DNA of 64,000 nucleotides from Kineosporia succinea (GTDB taxonomy: Bacteria; Actinomycetota; Actinomycetes; Actinomycetales; Kineosporiaceae): NCBI RefSeq assembly GCF_030811555.1, contig NZ_JAUSQZ010000001.1:2849241-2913240 (forward strand), given 5' to 3'. Within the stretch, counting starts at the first letter, position 1. The number at the start of each line of letters is the position of its first letter. Made by a program: the position numbers and the translations under genes. Under the pieces are notes generated by a model, which was given only the letters and a program-made list of their open reading frames with translations, was not told where the DNA came from and did not search any database. This document shows positions 1 to 9,153 of this stretch, one piece after another.

Positions 1-104
1 GGTTCGAGGTCCTCACCGGTGCGTGGGTTGCGGGCGCGGAAGGTACCGGTGTCGCCGAAGACGCTCGTGGCGCCGATCAGCATCTCCCCGGTGAGGTCCG
101 TCAT
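1..104 (-). CDS. Aldehyde dehydrogenase, N-terminal fragment (probable 2-oxoglutarate semialdehyde dehydrogenase)
   Basis: Only the first 34 codons lie in the window; the gene continues past base 1. The peptide starts [17 protein letters not shown] and continues with ARNPRTGE, which resembles the N-terminus of NADP-dependent alpha-ketoglutaric semialdehyde (2,5-dioxovalerate) dehydrogenases. The ATG overlaps the TGA of the upstream dehydratase gene by 4 nt (ATGA), so the two are translationally coupled. In the aldarate pathway this enzyme would oxidise the product of that dehydratase to 2-oxoglutarate. The catalytic Cys and Glu lie outside the window, so the assignment rests on the short N-terminus and the neighbour. 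Confidence 0.75.
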   Translation of the reverse strand, partial: MTDLTGEMLIGATSVFGDTGTFRARNPRTGEDLE

Positions 105-1015
105 CACGCCACCTTCTTCACGAGGTCGGTGAGGTCGGCCAGCTCGGCGTCGGTGAGGTCGACCAGCGGCGGGCGCACCGAACCGGCCGGGCGGCCCACG
201 GCCTGCAGACCGGCCTTGACGATGGAGACCGCGTAACCGGCCCGGCGGTTGCGGATCTCGAGGTAGGGAAAGACGAACTCGCGCAGGCGGCGGTAGACGT
301 CGTCCCGGTCGCGGCTCCGCACGGACCGGTAGAACTCACCGGCCCAGCGCGGGGCGAAGTTGTAGATGGCCGACGAATAGGTCGTCGCGCCCAGCTCCAG
401 GTACGGCAGCGCGTAGGTCTCGGCCGTGGGCAGCCCGCCGACGTAGACCAGGCGGTCGCCGTGCGTGGCGTAAAGGTTGGCCATCAGGTCGATGTCACCG
501 ATGCCGTCCTTGAACCCGATGAAGTTGTCGAACCGGTCCACCAGCTGGTTCACGGTCTTCGCGGTGAACTTGGCGTTGGCCCGGTGGTAGACGATCACCC
601 CCAGGTCGGTGGACGAGCAGACCCGGGCCACGTGCTCGTACAGGCCCTCCTGCGTCATCTCGGTCAGGTAGGGCGGGAGCAGGAAGATCCCGTCGGCGCC
701 CGCCCCCTGCGCGGCCTGCGTCATCTCCACCGCGATACCGGTGCCGTAGCCGGCCGGCCCGACCACCGGGACGTCGGTGACCTCCTGCGCGCTGATCCGC
801 ACCACGCGCTCCACCTCGGACGGCGTGAGGGCGAAGAACTCGCCGGTGCCGCCCGCCGCGAACAGGCCCGCGGCGTCGAACTCCCGCAGGTAGCGCAGGT
901 GCTCACGCAGCCCACCCTCGTCAAGGGCGAGCTCGGCGTCGGTGTGGGTGACCGGGAACGACAGCAGACCCGACCCGAGGGCATCGCGCAGTTCGGTGGG
1001 CGAGAAACGAGACAT
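104..1015 (-). CDS. kdgD: 5-dehydro-4-deoxyglucarate dehydratase (DapA superfamily)
   Basis: 303-residue DHDPS/NAL-superfamily (beta/alpha)8 enzyme. It dehydrates and decarboxylates 5-dehydro-4-deoxy-D-glucarate to 2,5-dioxopentanoate. Visible motifs are the GGTGEF loop near residue 57, the conserved Tyr in [10 protein letters not shown], and the Schiff-base Lys in [15 protein letters not shown] in place of GTTGE and the KDGIGD context separate this subfamily from true DapA. The ATG at 1015 is preceded by AGGAG about 6 nt upstream; a longer in-frame extension to 1147 runs into the divergent promoter region and is not supported. It is followed by the coupled semialdehyde dehydrogenase and is divergent from an ABC transporter operon. 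Together with the glucarate dehydratase at 7647-8909 it completes the route from aldarate to 2-oxoglutarate. Confidence 0.93.
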   Translation of the reverse strand: MSRFSPTELRDALGSGLLSFPVTHTDAELALDEGGLREHLRYLREFDAAGLFAAGGTGEFFALTPSEVERVVRISAQEVTDVPVVGPAGYGTGIAVEMTQAAQGAGADGIFLLPPYLTEMTQEGLYEHVARVCSSTDLGVIVYHRANAKFTAKTVNQLVDRFDNFIGFKDGIGDIDLMANLYATHGDRLVYVGGLPTAETYALPYLELGATTYSSAIYNFAPRWAGEFYRSVRSRDRDDVYRRLREFVFPYLEIRNRRAGYAVSIVKAGLQAVGRPAGSVRPPLVDLTDAELADLTDLVKKVA

Positions 1016-1209
1016 CGACGGCTCCTGAAAGTCGTGGGTTCCGTCCACGCTAGGCGGCCTTTTCGATACCTGTCCAAGCTCACTTCGGCATGGATCAATA
1101 CCCGAAGAGCATTGCTGACCAGTGGTTGACGTCACAAATGGCCGCACCTACGGTACGTCTACGAATCCAGATCGTGTCCACGAGAAGTGGACGGCTGGGA
1201 AGGAACTCA
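1016..1209. promoter_or_regulatory. Divergent promoter region between the dehydratase and the ABC transporter operon
   Basis: This 194-nt gap separates the two outward-facing operons of the aldarate locus and must hold both promoters. SD sequences are visible on both sides (AGGAG for the minus gene, GGAAGGA for the plus gene). I could not assign a clear operator. No regulator gene lies in the cluster inside the window, so control may come from a gene beyond base 1. Confidence 0.5.
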
Positions 1210-2760
1210 ATGTCGAGCCCACCGATTCCCCGAAAAACCATGCTGCTCAGTGCTGTTCTGGGGGTGTCGCTGATCGCCAGCGGCTGTACCGTCGCCAACT
1301 CCGAGTACGTCACCGGCGGCGGGGCGGGCGGTCTGCGCATCGTCCTGCCGGAGGAGCCCCCGACGCTCGAGGCCTGCCAGAGCTCACTCACCTCGACCGG
1401 CGTCGTCATCCGGTCGAACATCACCGAGCCACTCGTCGAGCGCGACGCCGACACTGGTGAGCTGGGGCCGAAACTCGCCACCGAGTGGGAGCAGACGTCC
1501 GACGAGACCTGGACCTTCACCCTGCGCGAGGGGGTCACGTTCACCGACGGCACCCCCTTCGACGCCGAGGCGGCCGCGTTCACCATCGACCGCGCGGTGA
1601 ACTCCGATCTCGGATGTGAGGTCGAGGGTTATGTTTTCGGCGACACCGATCTGGACGTGAAGGTCGTGGACGACACCACGCTGACCGTCACCACCCCCGA
1701 GCCCGACCCGATCCTCCCGCTGCGTCTCTCGTTCGTCGAGATGGTCTCCCCGAAGACCAGTACGACCGAGAAGGTGCGCGTCCCGATCGGCACCGGCCCC
1801 TACGAGGTGGCCGACTGGCAGGCGGGACAGAGACTTTCGCTCGACGTCAACCCGAACTACTGGGGCGACGCGCCGGGCTACCAGAGCGTGAACTACGTCT
1901 GGCGCGCCGAGGGCAGTGTGCGCGCCGCGATGGTGACCAACGGTGAGGCCGACATCGCGACCAGCCTGGCCCCCGAGGACGGTGCCGGCGAACTGGCCGT
2001 GGCCTACCGCAACAACGAGACCACGGCACTGCGCATCCAGTCGGACGAGCCGCCGCTCGACGACATCCGTATCCGTCAGGCCGTCAACTCGGTGATCGAC
2101 CGGAACACTCTCGTGCAGACGCTTTTCGAGAACCTGGCGACGCCGGCCGGGGAGCTGATCCCGGAGGGCGTCGTCGGCTACAATCCGGACGAGAAGATCT
2201 GGCCCTACTCGCCTTCCGAGGCGAAGCGTCTGGTGGACGAGGCCCGGGCCGACGGGGTCCCGGTCGACACCGAGATCCGGCTGATCGCCCGCACCGGCCA
2301 GTTCCCGCGCATCGCCGAGACCGTCGAGGTGATCCAGAACGAGCTGGAGAAGGCCGGTCTCAACGTCAAGATCCAGATGATGGACACCAATACCCAGCTG
2401 ACGTACCAGATCCGGCCCTTCCCCGAGGACACCGGGCCGTACCTGCTGATGATCATGCACGGCAACCAGGCCGGTGACGCCGCGTTCACGCTCGACCAGT
2501 ACATGCTCAGTGAGGGCTACCAGAGTTCCTGGGGCACCGAGGAGTTCGACGGGATGATCCGGGAGGCCGAGGCGCTCAAGGGCTCCGAGCGGCAGGCCGC
2601 GTTCGAGAAGCTCTGGCCCTACGAGCAGGAGAAGATCGTTCAGTACGCGTACATCGCGCACATGAGCGCGATCCTGGCCAAGTCCGCAAGCGTCTCGTAC
2701 GAGCCGGATTCCGCCACCGGCGACGAGATGCGCCTGGCTGAGATGAGTCCCGTGTCATGA
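1210..2760 (+). CDS. ABC transporter substrate-binding lipoprotein (SBP family 5)
   Basis: 516 residues. The N-terminus has a basic region, a hydrophobic core (MLLSAVLGVSLIASGC) and a lipobox ending at Cys, so the mature protein should be lipid-anchored outside the membrane. The body is typical of SBP_bac_5 (peptide/nickel/opine) proteins, including the segment LATEWEQTSDETWTFTLREG followed by TDGTPFDAEA. The ATG at 1210 follows GGAAGGA; the in-frame upstream extension to 1090 is rejected because the signal peptide would then be internal. It overlaps the first permease by 4 nt. Family 5 binds peptides but also sugars and organic acids. Placement among aldarate genes suggests an aldarate or uronate-derived ligand, which is inference. 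Confidence 0.9.
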   Translation: MSSPPIPRKTMLLSAVLGVSLIASGCTVANSEYVTGGGAGGLRIVLPEEPPTLEACQSSLTSTGVVIRSNITEPLVERDADTGELGPKLATEWEQTSDETWTFTLREGVTFTDGTPFDAEAAAFTIDRAVNSDLGCEVEGYVFGDTDLDVKVVDDTTLTVTTPEPDPILPLRLSFVEMVSPKTSTTEKVRVPIGTGPYEVADWQAGQRLSLDVNPNYWGDAPGYQSVNYVWRAEGSVRAAMVTNGEADIATSLAPEDGAGELAVAYRNNETTALRIQSDEPPLDDIRIRQAVNSVIDRNTLVQTLFENLATPAGELIPEGVVGYNPDEKIWPYSPSEAKRLVDEARADGVPVDTEIRLIARTGQFPRIAETVEVIQNELEKAGLNVKIQMMDTNTQLTYQIRPFPEDTGPYLLMIMHGNQAGDAAFTLDQYMLSEGYQSSWGTEEFDGMIREAEALKGSERQAAFEKLWPYEQEKIVQYAYIAHMSAILAKSASVSYEPDSATGDEMRLAEMSPVS

Positions 2761-3686
2761 CCGGATTCCTGCGCCGCCGGGCGTTCACCAGTCTCCTGCC
2801 GCTGATCGCCGTGCTGCTGGGCGTGTTCTTCCTCGCCCGGCTCACCGGTGACCCGGCCAACCTCTACCTGCCGGTGTCCGCGACGCCCGAGCAGCGTCAG
2901 CAGTTCATCGAGCAGAACGGTCTCGACGACTCGGTCTGGGCCCAGATGTGGGACTACCTCGGGGGCATCCTGCGGCTGGACTTCGGCGAGTCGCTGCGCA
3001 CCGGGGAGTCGGCGGCCACGATGGCGCTGCGGGCCTTCCCGGCCACGCTGCAGCTGGCCTTCTCGACGATGCTCATCGCCGTGGCCGGCGCGATCGTGAT
3101 CGGCTGCTGGGCCGCCTACCGGCCCAACTCGATCGCCGACCGGATCTCCAGCTTCCTGTCGATGACCGCGGCCAGCGTGCCCGACTTCTGGTTCGCCATC
3201 ATCGGCGTCTGGATCTTCGCGGTCGGCCTGGGCTGGCTCCCGACCTCGGGCGTCACCGGGGGCATGGCCTCGTGGGTGCTCCCGGTGGCGACGCTGGTGA
3301 TCCGGCCGCTGGGGGTGCTGACCCAGGTGGTGCGCGGGGCGATGGTGTCGGCCCTGTCCGCGCCCTACGTGCGGCTGGCCCGTTCCAAGGGCGCCGGTGA
3401 CCTGCGCGTCGTCACCCATCACGCCCTGCGCAACGCGGCCGCCCCGGCCCTGACCGTGGCCGGTGACCTGATGGTCGGCCTGATCAACGGCGCGGTGGTG
3501 GTCGAGACCATCTTCGGCTGGCCGGGTATCGGCAAGCTGATGATCGACTCGATCCTCGGCCGCGACTTCGCCGTGCTGCAGGCCTGTGTGCTGCTCACGG
3601 CGGTCTCGATCTTCGTGCTCAACATCCTCATCGACATCGGTTACGCGCTTCTGGACGCGCGGGTCAGGGAGAAGGTGTCGGCGTGA
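2757..3686 (+). CDS. ABC transporter permease, DppB type
   Basis: 309-residue inner-membrane permease of the peptide/opine/nickel uptake family. It has an N-terminal TM (LLPLIAVLLGVFFLARLTGD), a periplasmic loop, then about five TMs. The family motif RPLGVLTQVVRGAMVSALSAPYVRLARSKGAG carries the EAA-like loop that contacts the ATPases. The C-terminus has ETIFGWPGIGKLMIDSI, diagnostic of DppB-like subunits. The start overlaps the binding-protein stop (ATGA) and the stop overlaps the next permease start, so stoichiometric translation is likely. Confidence 0.93.
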   Translation: MTGFLRRRAFTSLLPLIAVLLGVFFLARLTGDPANLYLPVSATPEQRQQFIEQNGLDDSVWAQMWDYLGGILRLDFGESLRTGESAATMALRAFPATLQLAFSTMLIAVAGAIVIGCWAAYRPNSIADRISSFLSMTAASVPDFWFAIIGVWIFAVGLGWLPTSGVTGGMASWVLPVATLVIRPLGVLTQVVRGAMVSALSAPYVRLARSKGAGDLRVVTHHALRNAAAPALTVAGDLMVGLINGAVVVETIFGWPGIGKLMIDSILGRDFAVLQACVLLTAVSIFVLNILIDIGYALLDARVREKVSA

Positions 3687-4621
3687 CGGACGTGGTGGAA
3701 GTCGTTTCTCCTGAGCGGGTTTCGCATCAGGTTTCGCTCTGGAGACTCCTCCTGCGCGACAAGGTGGCCACGCTCGCCGCCCTGGTGCTCGCGTTCATCG
3801 CCCTGGTCGCGGTCTTCGGGCCGATGCTGGTGGGCGACGAGGCGCGTCAGCAGAACCTGCTCAACGCGAACGCCGAGCCGTTCAACCTGTCCGAGGGGTG
3901 GCTCAACTTCCTCGGCACCGACGCACTGGGGCGCAGCGTGCTGGCCCGGCTGATCGTGGCCAGCCGCACCACGCTCTCGGTGGCGGTGCCCGCGGTGCTG
4001 CTCTCGCTGGTCATCGGCTCGCTGATCGGCATGTGGGCGGGCTACCACCGGGGCTGGCGCGAGACCGTGGTGATGCGGGTGGCCGACATCATCCTGAGCT
4101 TCCCCTCGCTGCTCATGGCCGTGGTGGTGCTCTACATCTTCTCGCCCAGCTCGGCGAACCTCGTTCTCGTGCTGGCGATCACCCGGATCCCGATCTACCT
4201 GCGCACCGCCCGGGCCGAGTCGGCCGAGCTGCAGAGCCGGCTGTTCGTGGATGCGGCGCGCACCTTCGGCACCAAGCCGCCGGCGATCATCTTCCGGCAC
4301 GTGCTGCCGATCATCCTGCCCACCCTGCTGACGGTGGCCACGCTCGACTTCTGCTTCGTGATGCTGTCGGAGTCGTCGCTGAGCTTCCTCGGTATCGGCA
4401 TCCAGCCGCCGTCGGTGAGCTGGGGCCTGATGGTGTCGCAGGGCCGCACCTACCTCCAGACCGCCTGGTGGCTCTCGTTCTTCCCCGGTCTGGCCATCGT
4501 GGTCACCACCGTCTCGGCGACGATCCTGGCGTCCTGGGCCCGGCTGGCCACCGATCCCGCGCAGCGCTGGCGGCTGGCGCTGCCCCGCGGCAAGCGACGT
4601 GTTCCCAAGGAGGTCAAGTGA
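3683..4621 (+). CDS. ABC transporter permease, DppC type
   Basis: 312-residue partner permease. It has an N-terminal cytoplasmic stretch, TM1 (VATLAALVLAFIALVAVFGP), then the DppC hallmark LGTDALGRSVLARLIVASRTTL and five more TMs. The EAA loop is seen in RLFVDAARTFGTKPPAIIFRHVLP, and SSLSFLGIGIQPPSVSWG near the end is typical of the subfamily. The start overlaps the DppB stop by 4 nt. It should form the heterodimeric channel with the preceding gene product. Confidence 0.93.
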   Translation: MTDVVEVVSPERVSHQVSLWRLLLRDKVATLAALVLAFIALVAVFGPMLVGDEARQQNLLNANAEPFNLSEGWLNFLGTDALGRSVLARLIVASRTTLSVAVPAVLLSLVIGSLIGMWAGYHRGWRETVVMRVADIILSFPSLLMAVVVLYIFSPSSANLVLVLAITRIPIYLRTARAESAELQSRLFVDAARTFGTKPPAIIFRHVLPIILPTLLTVATLDFCFVMLSESSLSFLGIGIQPPSVSWGLMVSQGRTYLQTAWWLSFFPGLAIVVTTVSATILASWARLATDPAQRWRLALPRGKRRVPKEVK

Positions 4622-5592
4622 TGTCCGTTCTCAGCGTGAACGACCTGACCGTCGACATCGAGACCCCGGGTGGCACCCTGCGGGCGGTCGACGGCGTCGG
4701 CTTCGACGCGGTGCGGGGCGAGACCCTGGCCCTGCTGGGCGAGTCCGGCTGCGGCAAGTCGATGACGGCCCAGGCCATCGTCGGGCTGCTCGAGCCGGTC
4801 GCCTCGGTGACGAAGGGCTCGGTCACCCTGAACGGCACCGACCTGGTCAAGGCCTCACGGCGCCGGCGCCGGGCGATGGCCGGGCCGGAGCTGGCGATCG
4901 TGTTCCAGGACGCGCTGACGGCGCTCAACCCGGTCTACACGGTGGGTACCCAGCTGGCCGAGCCGTTCCGCATCCACCGGCGTCTCTCGGCGAAAGCGGC
5001 TCGGGTCGAGGCGATCGAGCTGATGCGGCGCGTCGGCATCCCGCACCCCGAGTCGCGGGTGGACGCGTATCCGCACCAGTTCTCGGGTGGCATGCGGCAG
5101 CGCCTGCTCATCGCGATGGCCGTGGCGCTCAACCCCTCGGTGCTGCTGGCCGACGAGCCCACGACCGCTCTCGACGTCACCGTGCAGGCCCAGATCATGG
5201 CTCTGCTCAAGGATCTCCGGGCCGAGCGGGAGATGGCCGTGGTGCTGATCACCCACGACCTGGCCCTGGTCGCCGAGGAGGCCGACAAGGTCGTGGTGAT
5301 GTACGCCGGCCACGTGGTCGAGACCGGCTCGGTGTCCGAGGTGTTCGGGAACCCGCGGCATCCGTACACCAAGGGCCTGCTCGACTCGGTGCCGGTGCAC
5401 GTGGCCCGGGGGTCGGAGCTGGCCTCGATCGGCGGTACCCCGCCCGACCTGGCCTCGATCCCGAACGGCTGCGTCTACCAGGCCCGGTGTCCCCTGGCCC
5501 GAGACCGTTGCGTGGCGGCCCGCCCGGTGCTGCGTGAGGTCGCCCCCGGTCGCCAGGCGGCCTGTCACTACTCCGAGGAGGTGTCCCGATGA
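4621..5592 (+). CDS. ABC transporter ATP-binding protein, DppD/OppD type
   Basis: 323-residue nucleotide-binding subunit. It has Walker A GESGCGKS near residue 40, signature FSGGMRQRL, Walker B VLLADEPTTALD and H-loop ITHDLALV. The C-terminal oligopeptide-transporter extension has the Cys pattern CVYQARCPLARDRC, which in DppD-type proteins binds an Fe-S cluster. The ATG at 4621 shares its A with the TGA of the preceding permease and follows AAGGAGG. Confidence 0.94.
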   Translation: MSVLSVNDLTVDIETPGGTLRAVDGVGFDAVRGETLALLGESGCGKSMTAQAIVGLLEPVASVTKGSVTLNGTDLVKASRRRRRAMAGPELAIVFQDALTALNPVYTVGTQLAEPFRIHRRLSAKAARVEAIELMRRVGIPHPESRVDAYPHQFSGGMRQRLLIAMAVALNPSVLLADEPTTALDVTVQAQIMALLKDLRAEREMAVVLITHDLALVAEEADKVVVMYAGHVVETGSVSEVFGNPRHPYTKGLLDSVPVHVARGSELASIGGTPPDLASIPNGCVYQARCPLARDRCVAARPVLREVAPGRQAACHYSEEVSR

Positions 5593-6572
5593 GCGCGCTG
5601 CTCGAGGTGGACGAGCTGACCAAGACCTTCGACGTGAAGGGCGGCCGGCTCAAGGCCCTCGACGGCATCTCGCTGCGGCTGGGCCGGGGCGAGACGCTCG
5701 GTCTGGTGGGGGAGTCGGGCTGCGGCAAGTCGACGCTGGCCCGCACGCTGCTCATGCTCGAGAAGCCCGACGCCGGCACCGTGCGGTTCGACGGCACCGA
5801 TCCGTTCTCGTTGCGCGGCAAGGAGTTGCTGGGCTGGCGGCGGCGGGTGCAGATGGTTTTCCAGGACCCCTACGGTTCGCTGAACTCGCGGATGACGGCC
5901 GGTCAGATCATCGCCGAGCCCTGGAAGACCCACAAGCAGATGTACGCGAACTCCCGCGACCGGGCCGCCCGGGTGCGGGAGCTGCTGGCCCTGGTGGGTC
6001 TTCGCCCGTCCGACGCCGACCGCTACCCGCAGGAGTTCTCGGGTGGTCAGCGGCAGCGTCTCGGCATCGCCCGCGCGCTGGCGCTGCAGCCCGACGTGAT
6101 CATCTGTGACGAGCCGGTTTCCGCGCTCGACCTGTCGGTGCAGGCGCAGGTGCTGAACCTGCTCAACGACCTGCAGCGTCAGCTCGGGGTGTCGTACGTG
6201 TTCATCTCGCACGACCTGTCGGTGGTGCGGCACGTGGCCGACCGGGTGGCCGTGATGTACCTCGGGCGCATCGTCGAGCAGGGTCCGACCGAAGCGGTTT
6301 TCGAGCGTCCCCGGCATCCGTACACGGCGGCGCTGATGTCGGCGGCGCCCAAGCTGCACGAGTCCGACCGGGGTGAGCGGATCCTGCTCCAGGGCGAGAT
6401 CCCGTCACCCCTGAACCCGCCGTCGGGCTGCCGGTTCCGCACCCGCTGCTGGAAGGCGACCGACATCTGCGCGGCCGAGGCGCCCCCACTCACCCGTGAT
6501 CCGGCCGCCGAGGACCACGCGGCCGAGTGTCATCACCCGCTCCCGGCGGGGCGTCAGCTGGTGGTGGCCTGA
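5589..6572 (+). CDS. ABC transporter ATP-binding protein, DppF/OppF type
   Basis: 327-residue second ATPase of the importer. It has Walker A GESGCGKST, Q-loop QMVFQDPYGSLN (the DPYGSL wording is characteristic of OppF/DppF), signature FSGGQRQRL, Walker B VIICDEPVSALD and H-loop ISHDLSVV. The C-terminal Cys-rich extension CRFRTRCWKATDIC is present. It overlaps DppD by 4 nt and ends the operon, followed within 10 nt by a perfect 22-bp hairpin. Confidence 0.94.
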   Translation: MSALLEVDELTKTFDVKGGRLKALDGISLRLGRGETLGLVGESGCGKSTLARTLLMLEKPDAGTVRFDGTDPFSLRGKELLGWRRRVQMVFQDPYGSLNSRMTAGQIIAEPWKTHKQMYANSRDRAARVRELLALVGLRPSDADRYPQEFSGGQRQRLGIARALALQPDVIICDEPVSALDLSVQAQVLNLLNDLQRQLGVSYVFISHDLSVVRHVADRVAVMYLGRIVEQGPTEAVFERPRHPYTAALMSAAPKLHESDRGERILLQGEIPSPLNPPSGCRFRTRCWKATDICAAEAPPLTRDPAAEDHAAECHHPLPAGRQLVVA

Positions 6573-6580
6573 GCGAACCG

Positions 6581-6626
6581 CGAGGGTGGACGCGCGAACT
6601 CACCTGAGTTCGCGCGTCCACCCTCG
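6581..6626. terminator. Bidirectional hairpin terminator between convergent genes
   Basis: A 22-bp perfect inverted repeat (6581-6602 against 6605-6626, arm start CGAGGGTGGACGCGCG) follows the transporter operon and faces the end of the convergent dehydrogenase gene. There is no T tract, as is common for actinobacterial terminators. Confidence 0.8.
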
Positions 6627-6705
6627 GCTCTGCCTGGCCACCGCCGCAGTTTCATCCGGACGCCGGGAGTCGGGAGCATCGCCGGCCGTGGTGCCCCCGA
6701 TGCTC

Positions 6706-7650
6706 TCAGCGAGTGATCGAATTCTTCAGTGGCCGGCCGTGCTCCAGGGCCTCGATGTTCGCCACGATGTCATGGGCCCGGCCGCGGAAGGTCTCGTCGG
6801 TGTGCCCGGACTGGTGCGGCGTCAGCACCACGTTGTCGAACCCGGTGAAGTCGAGGTGCGAGGGTGGGGGGCTGCCCGGCCCGCGGGGATCGCGCCACCA
6901 GACGTCGATCGCGGCGCCGCCGATCGTGCCGTGGGACAGGGCGTCGTGCAGGGCCTGCTCGTCGACCACGGCGCCGCGGGCCACATTGACGAGAATGGCG
7001 CCCGGGCGCATGGTTTTCAGGGCGGTGGCGTCGATCAGGCCGCGGGTGGCGTCGCTCAGCGGAACCGTCACCACCACGATGTCCGACGAACCGAGCAGCT
7101 CGGGCAACTGCTCGGAGGTGCCCATCCACTCGACGCCGGGAGCTGGGCGTCCCGAGTGACGCACCGCTCGCACCCGCAGGCCCAGCGCACCCGCGAGAGC
7201 TGCCACCTGGGATCCGATCTCGCCGAAGCCGACGAGGCCGATCGTGCGCCCGGCCAGCACCTCGCCGAAAGGCAGCGTGGGATCGGTCATCACCGTGCGC
7301 CAGGTGCCCCCGCCCAGCTCGCGGCCGGCCCGGGGAACGTGACGCAGCAGCATCATCGAGACCATGATGACGTGCTCGGCGATCGACCGGCCGTGATGAA
7401 AGGTGTTGGCCAGCTCGACGTTCGGGGGCAGTGCGGCGAGGTCGATCTTCTCGTAGCCGGCGCCCGTCACCTGCACCAGCCGCAGGTCGTCGCCGCAGGC
7501 ACGGATCAGATCGGCGGACGCCTGCCCGGAGACGAGAACGTGCGTGCCCGGCGCCTCGGCCGGATCGTCGCTGAACACCCACTCGTGCCCCGGGGTGTTC
7601 AGCACGTCGCGGAACCGCTGCAGGATCGGCTCGGTCACCAGGATCTTCAC
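6706..7650 (-). CDS. D-isomer-specific 2-hydroxyacid dehydrogenase
   Basis: 314-residue NAD(P)-dependent dehydrogenase. The Rossmann motif GLVGFGEIG is at about residue 145, the substrate-carboxylate Arg is in NVARGAVVDE, and the catalytic His is in LTPHQSGHT. The GTG at 7650 overlaps the stop of the glucarate dehydratase gene (GTGA), so it is the coupled second gene of that operon. Its substrate is not evident. In an aldarate locus it may interconvert a 2-hydroxy and a 2-oxo acid such as glycerate/hydroxypyruvate, which is inference from position. The long in-frame extension to 8106 is shadow sequence inside the dehydratase gene. Confidence 0.88.
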   Translation of the reverse strand: MKILVTEPILQRFRDVLNTPGHEWVFSDDPAEAPGTHVLVSGQASADLIRACGDDLRLVQVTGAGYEKIDLAALPPNVELANTFHHGRSIAEHVIMVSMMLLRHVPRAGRELGGGTWRTVMTDPTLPFGEVLAGRTIGLVGFGEIGSQVAALAGALGLRVRAVRHSGRPAPGVEWMGTSEQLPELLGSSDIVVVTVPLSDATRGLIDATALKTMRPGAILVNVARGAVVDEQALHDALSHGTIGGAAIDVWWRDPRGPGSPPPSHLDFTGFDNVVLTPHQSGHTDETFRGRAHDIVANIEALEHGRPLKNSITR

Positions 7651-8909
7651 CAGAGGGGCGCCTTCCAGGCCGGGTCGATGCTGCGCATGTACCCGGTGTC
7701 GTCGCGGTTGCGGATGCCGGAGTCGAGGTACTGCTGGTGCATGCGGGCCAGGGCGTCGCGGTCGAGCTCGATGCCCAGCCCGGGTTTCGTCGGCACCTTC
7801 ACCGCACCGTTCGCGAAGGCCAGTTCGCCGGGCACGATCACGTCGTCCTCGGGACGTTTCCAGGGCCAGTGGGTGTCGCAGGTGTAGTCGAGATTGGGAG
7901 TGGCGGCGGCCAGGTGAACCATCGCCGCCAGGCTGATGCCGAGGTGCGAGTTGGAGTGCATGCTCAGCCCGAGGCCGAACGTGTCGCAGACGGCGGCGAG
8001 TGACTGTGACCGGCGCAGGCCGCCCCAGAAGTGGTGGTCGGAGAGCACCACCCCGACCGCTTCTTGCTGCACGGCCGGTTTCAGGTGGTCGAACGCCACG
8101 ACGCACATGTTGGTGGCCAGCGGCATCGGCACCTCACGGGCGACCTCACCCATGCCCGGGATGCCCGCGGTGGGATCTTCGAGGTACTCCAGCACCCCCT
8201 CGAGCTCCTGCCCGACCTTGATCGAGGTGGGCACGGTCCACACCGCATTCGGGTCCAGGCGCAGGGGAGTGTCGGGAAAGGCCTGCCGCAGAGCCCGGAT
8301 CGCGGCCACCTCCTGATCGGGAGGGAACACGCCGCCCTTCAGCTTGATCGACGAGAAACCGTACTCGGAGATCATTTTCGTGGCCTGCCGCACCAGCCCG
8401 TCGGGGTCGAGGGCGGCACCCCACTCGTCTTCGTCGTGCCCCGGATGAGAAGCCCACTTGTAGAACAGGTATCCGGTGAAGCTCACCTCGTCGCGCACCG
8501 CGCCACCGAGCAGGTCGCTCACCGGCCGCCCGGTGATCTTGCCCTGCAGGTCGAGTGCGGCCACCTCGAACGGCGACAGCACCCGGTCGCTGGTGGACGA
8601 CGTGGTCACCATCCCGGCCATGCCGTGACCACCGGTGCTGGTGTCTTCGGCGAGTGAGGCGATCACCCGGCGCTGCATCCCGTGCAGGTCGAACACGTCG
8701 GTGCCGATCAGGGCGGAGGCGGCCCGTTCGATGCGGCGCAGATGCGGTTCGTCGCCGTAGGTCTCGCCGAGCCCGTGATGGCCGCCCTCTGTGACGACTT
8801 CGACGACGGTGCGGAGCGCGAAGGGCTCGTGCACGCCGACACTGTTGAGCAGCGGGAGATCTCGGAAGGCCACCGGGGTCACGCGGACGGCGGAGACGAG
8901 CTCGGACAT
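7647..8909 (-). CDS. gudD: Glucarate dehydratase (enolase superfamily)
   Basis: 420 residues. It dehydrates D-glucarate (and often L-idarate) to 5-dehydro-4-deoxyglucarate, the substrate of the enzyme at 104-1015. Enolase-superfamily features in order are the KxK acid-base motif in SIKLKGG, metal-ligand Asp in LRLDPNAVW, Glu in EYLEDPT, Asn in ATNMCV, and the catalytic His in MHSNSHLG. The N-terminal capping domain with GLGETYGDE matches the GlucD family. The ATG at 8909 follows AAGGG with 6-nt spacing. It is first in a two-gene operon with the 2-hydroxyacid dehydrogenase. Confidence 0.95.
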   Translation of the reverse strand: MSELVSAVRVTPVAFRDLPLLNSVGVHEPFALRTVVEVVTEGGHHGLGETYGDEPHLRRIERAASALIGTDVFDLHGMQRRVIASLAEDTSTGGHGMAGMVTTSSTSDRVLSPFEVAALDLQGKITGRPVSDLLGGAVRDEVSFTGYLFYKWASHPGHDEDEWGAALDPDGLVRQATKMISEYGFSSIKLKGGVFPPDQEVAAIRALRQAFPDTPLRLDPNAVWTVPTSIKVGQELEGVLEYLEDPTAGIPGMGEVAREVPMPLATNMCVVAFDHLKPAVQQEAVGVVLSDHHFWGGLRRSQSLAAVCDTFGLGLSMHSNSHLGISLAAMVHLAAATPNLDYTCDTHWPWKRPEDDVIVPGELAFANGAVKVPTKPGLGIELDRDALARMHQQYLDSGIRNRDDTGYMRSIDPAWKAPLW

Positions 8910-9153
8910 GGTCATCCCTTCATTGGGAGTCGTCCGAGCATCCTGACACGGCGGCGCGAGCGCGAACAAGGATGCGGAATGCCTTATACCGAAGCGGTAT
9001 TGAGTGATACCCGGGGGACCTGTCGCGCTACGGGGAGAAGGAGTGGGCCCAGCTCTCGAGGCCGGCACCGCGGCCGCTCTCGTGGCCCGGGCCGCGACGG
9101 CGCCGATGCCTCGCCAGCTCCCCCGGCGCAGGCCGCCGGGGGAGCCACGGGGT
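8910..9153. other. Intergenic region upstream of gudD
   Basis: About 240 nt between the gudD start and the terC stop. It must contain the gudD promoter. I see no ORF, strong hairpin or obvious operator in it. Confidence 0.4.
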
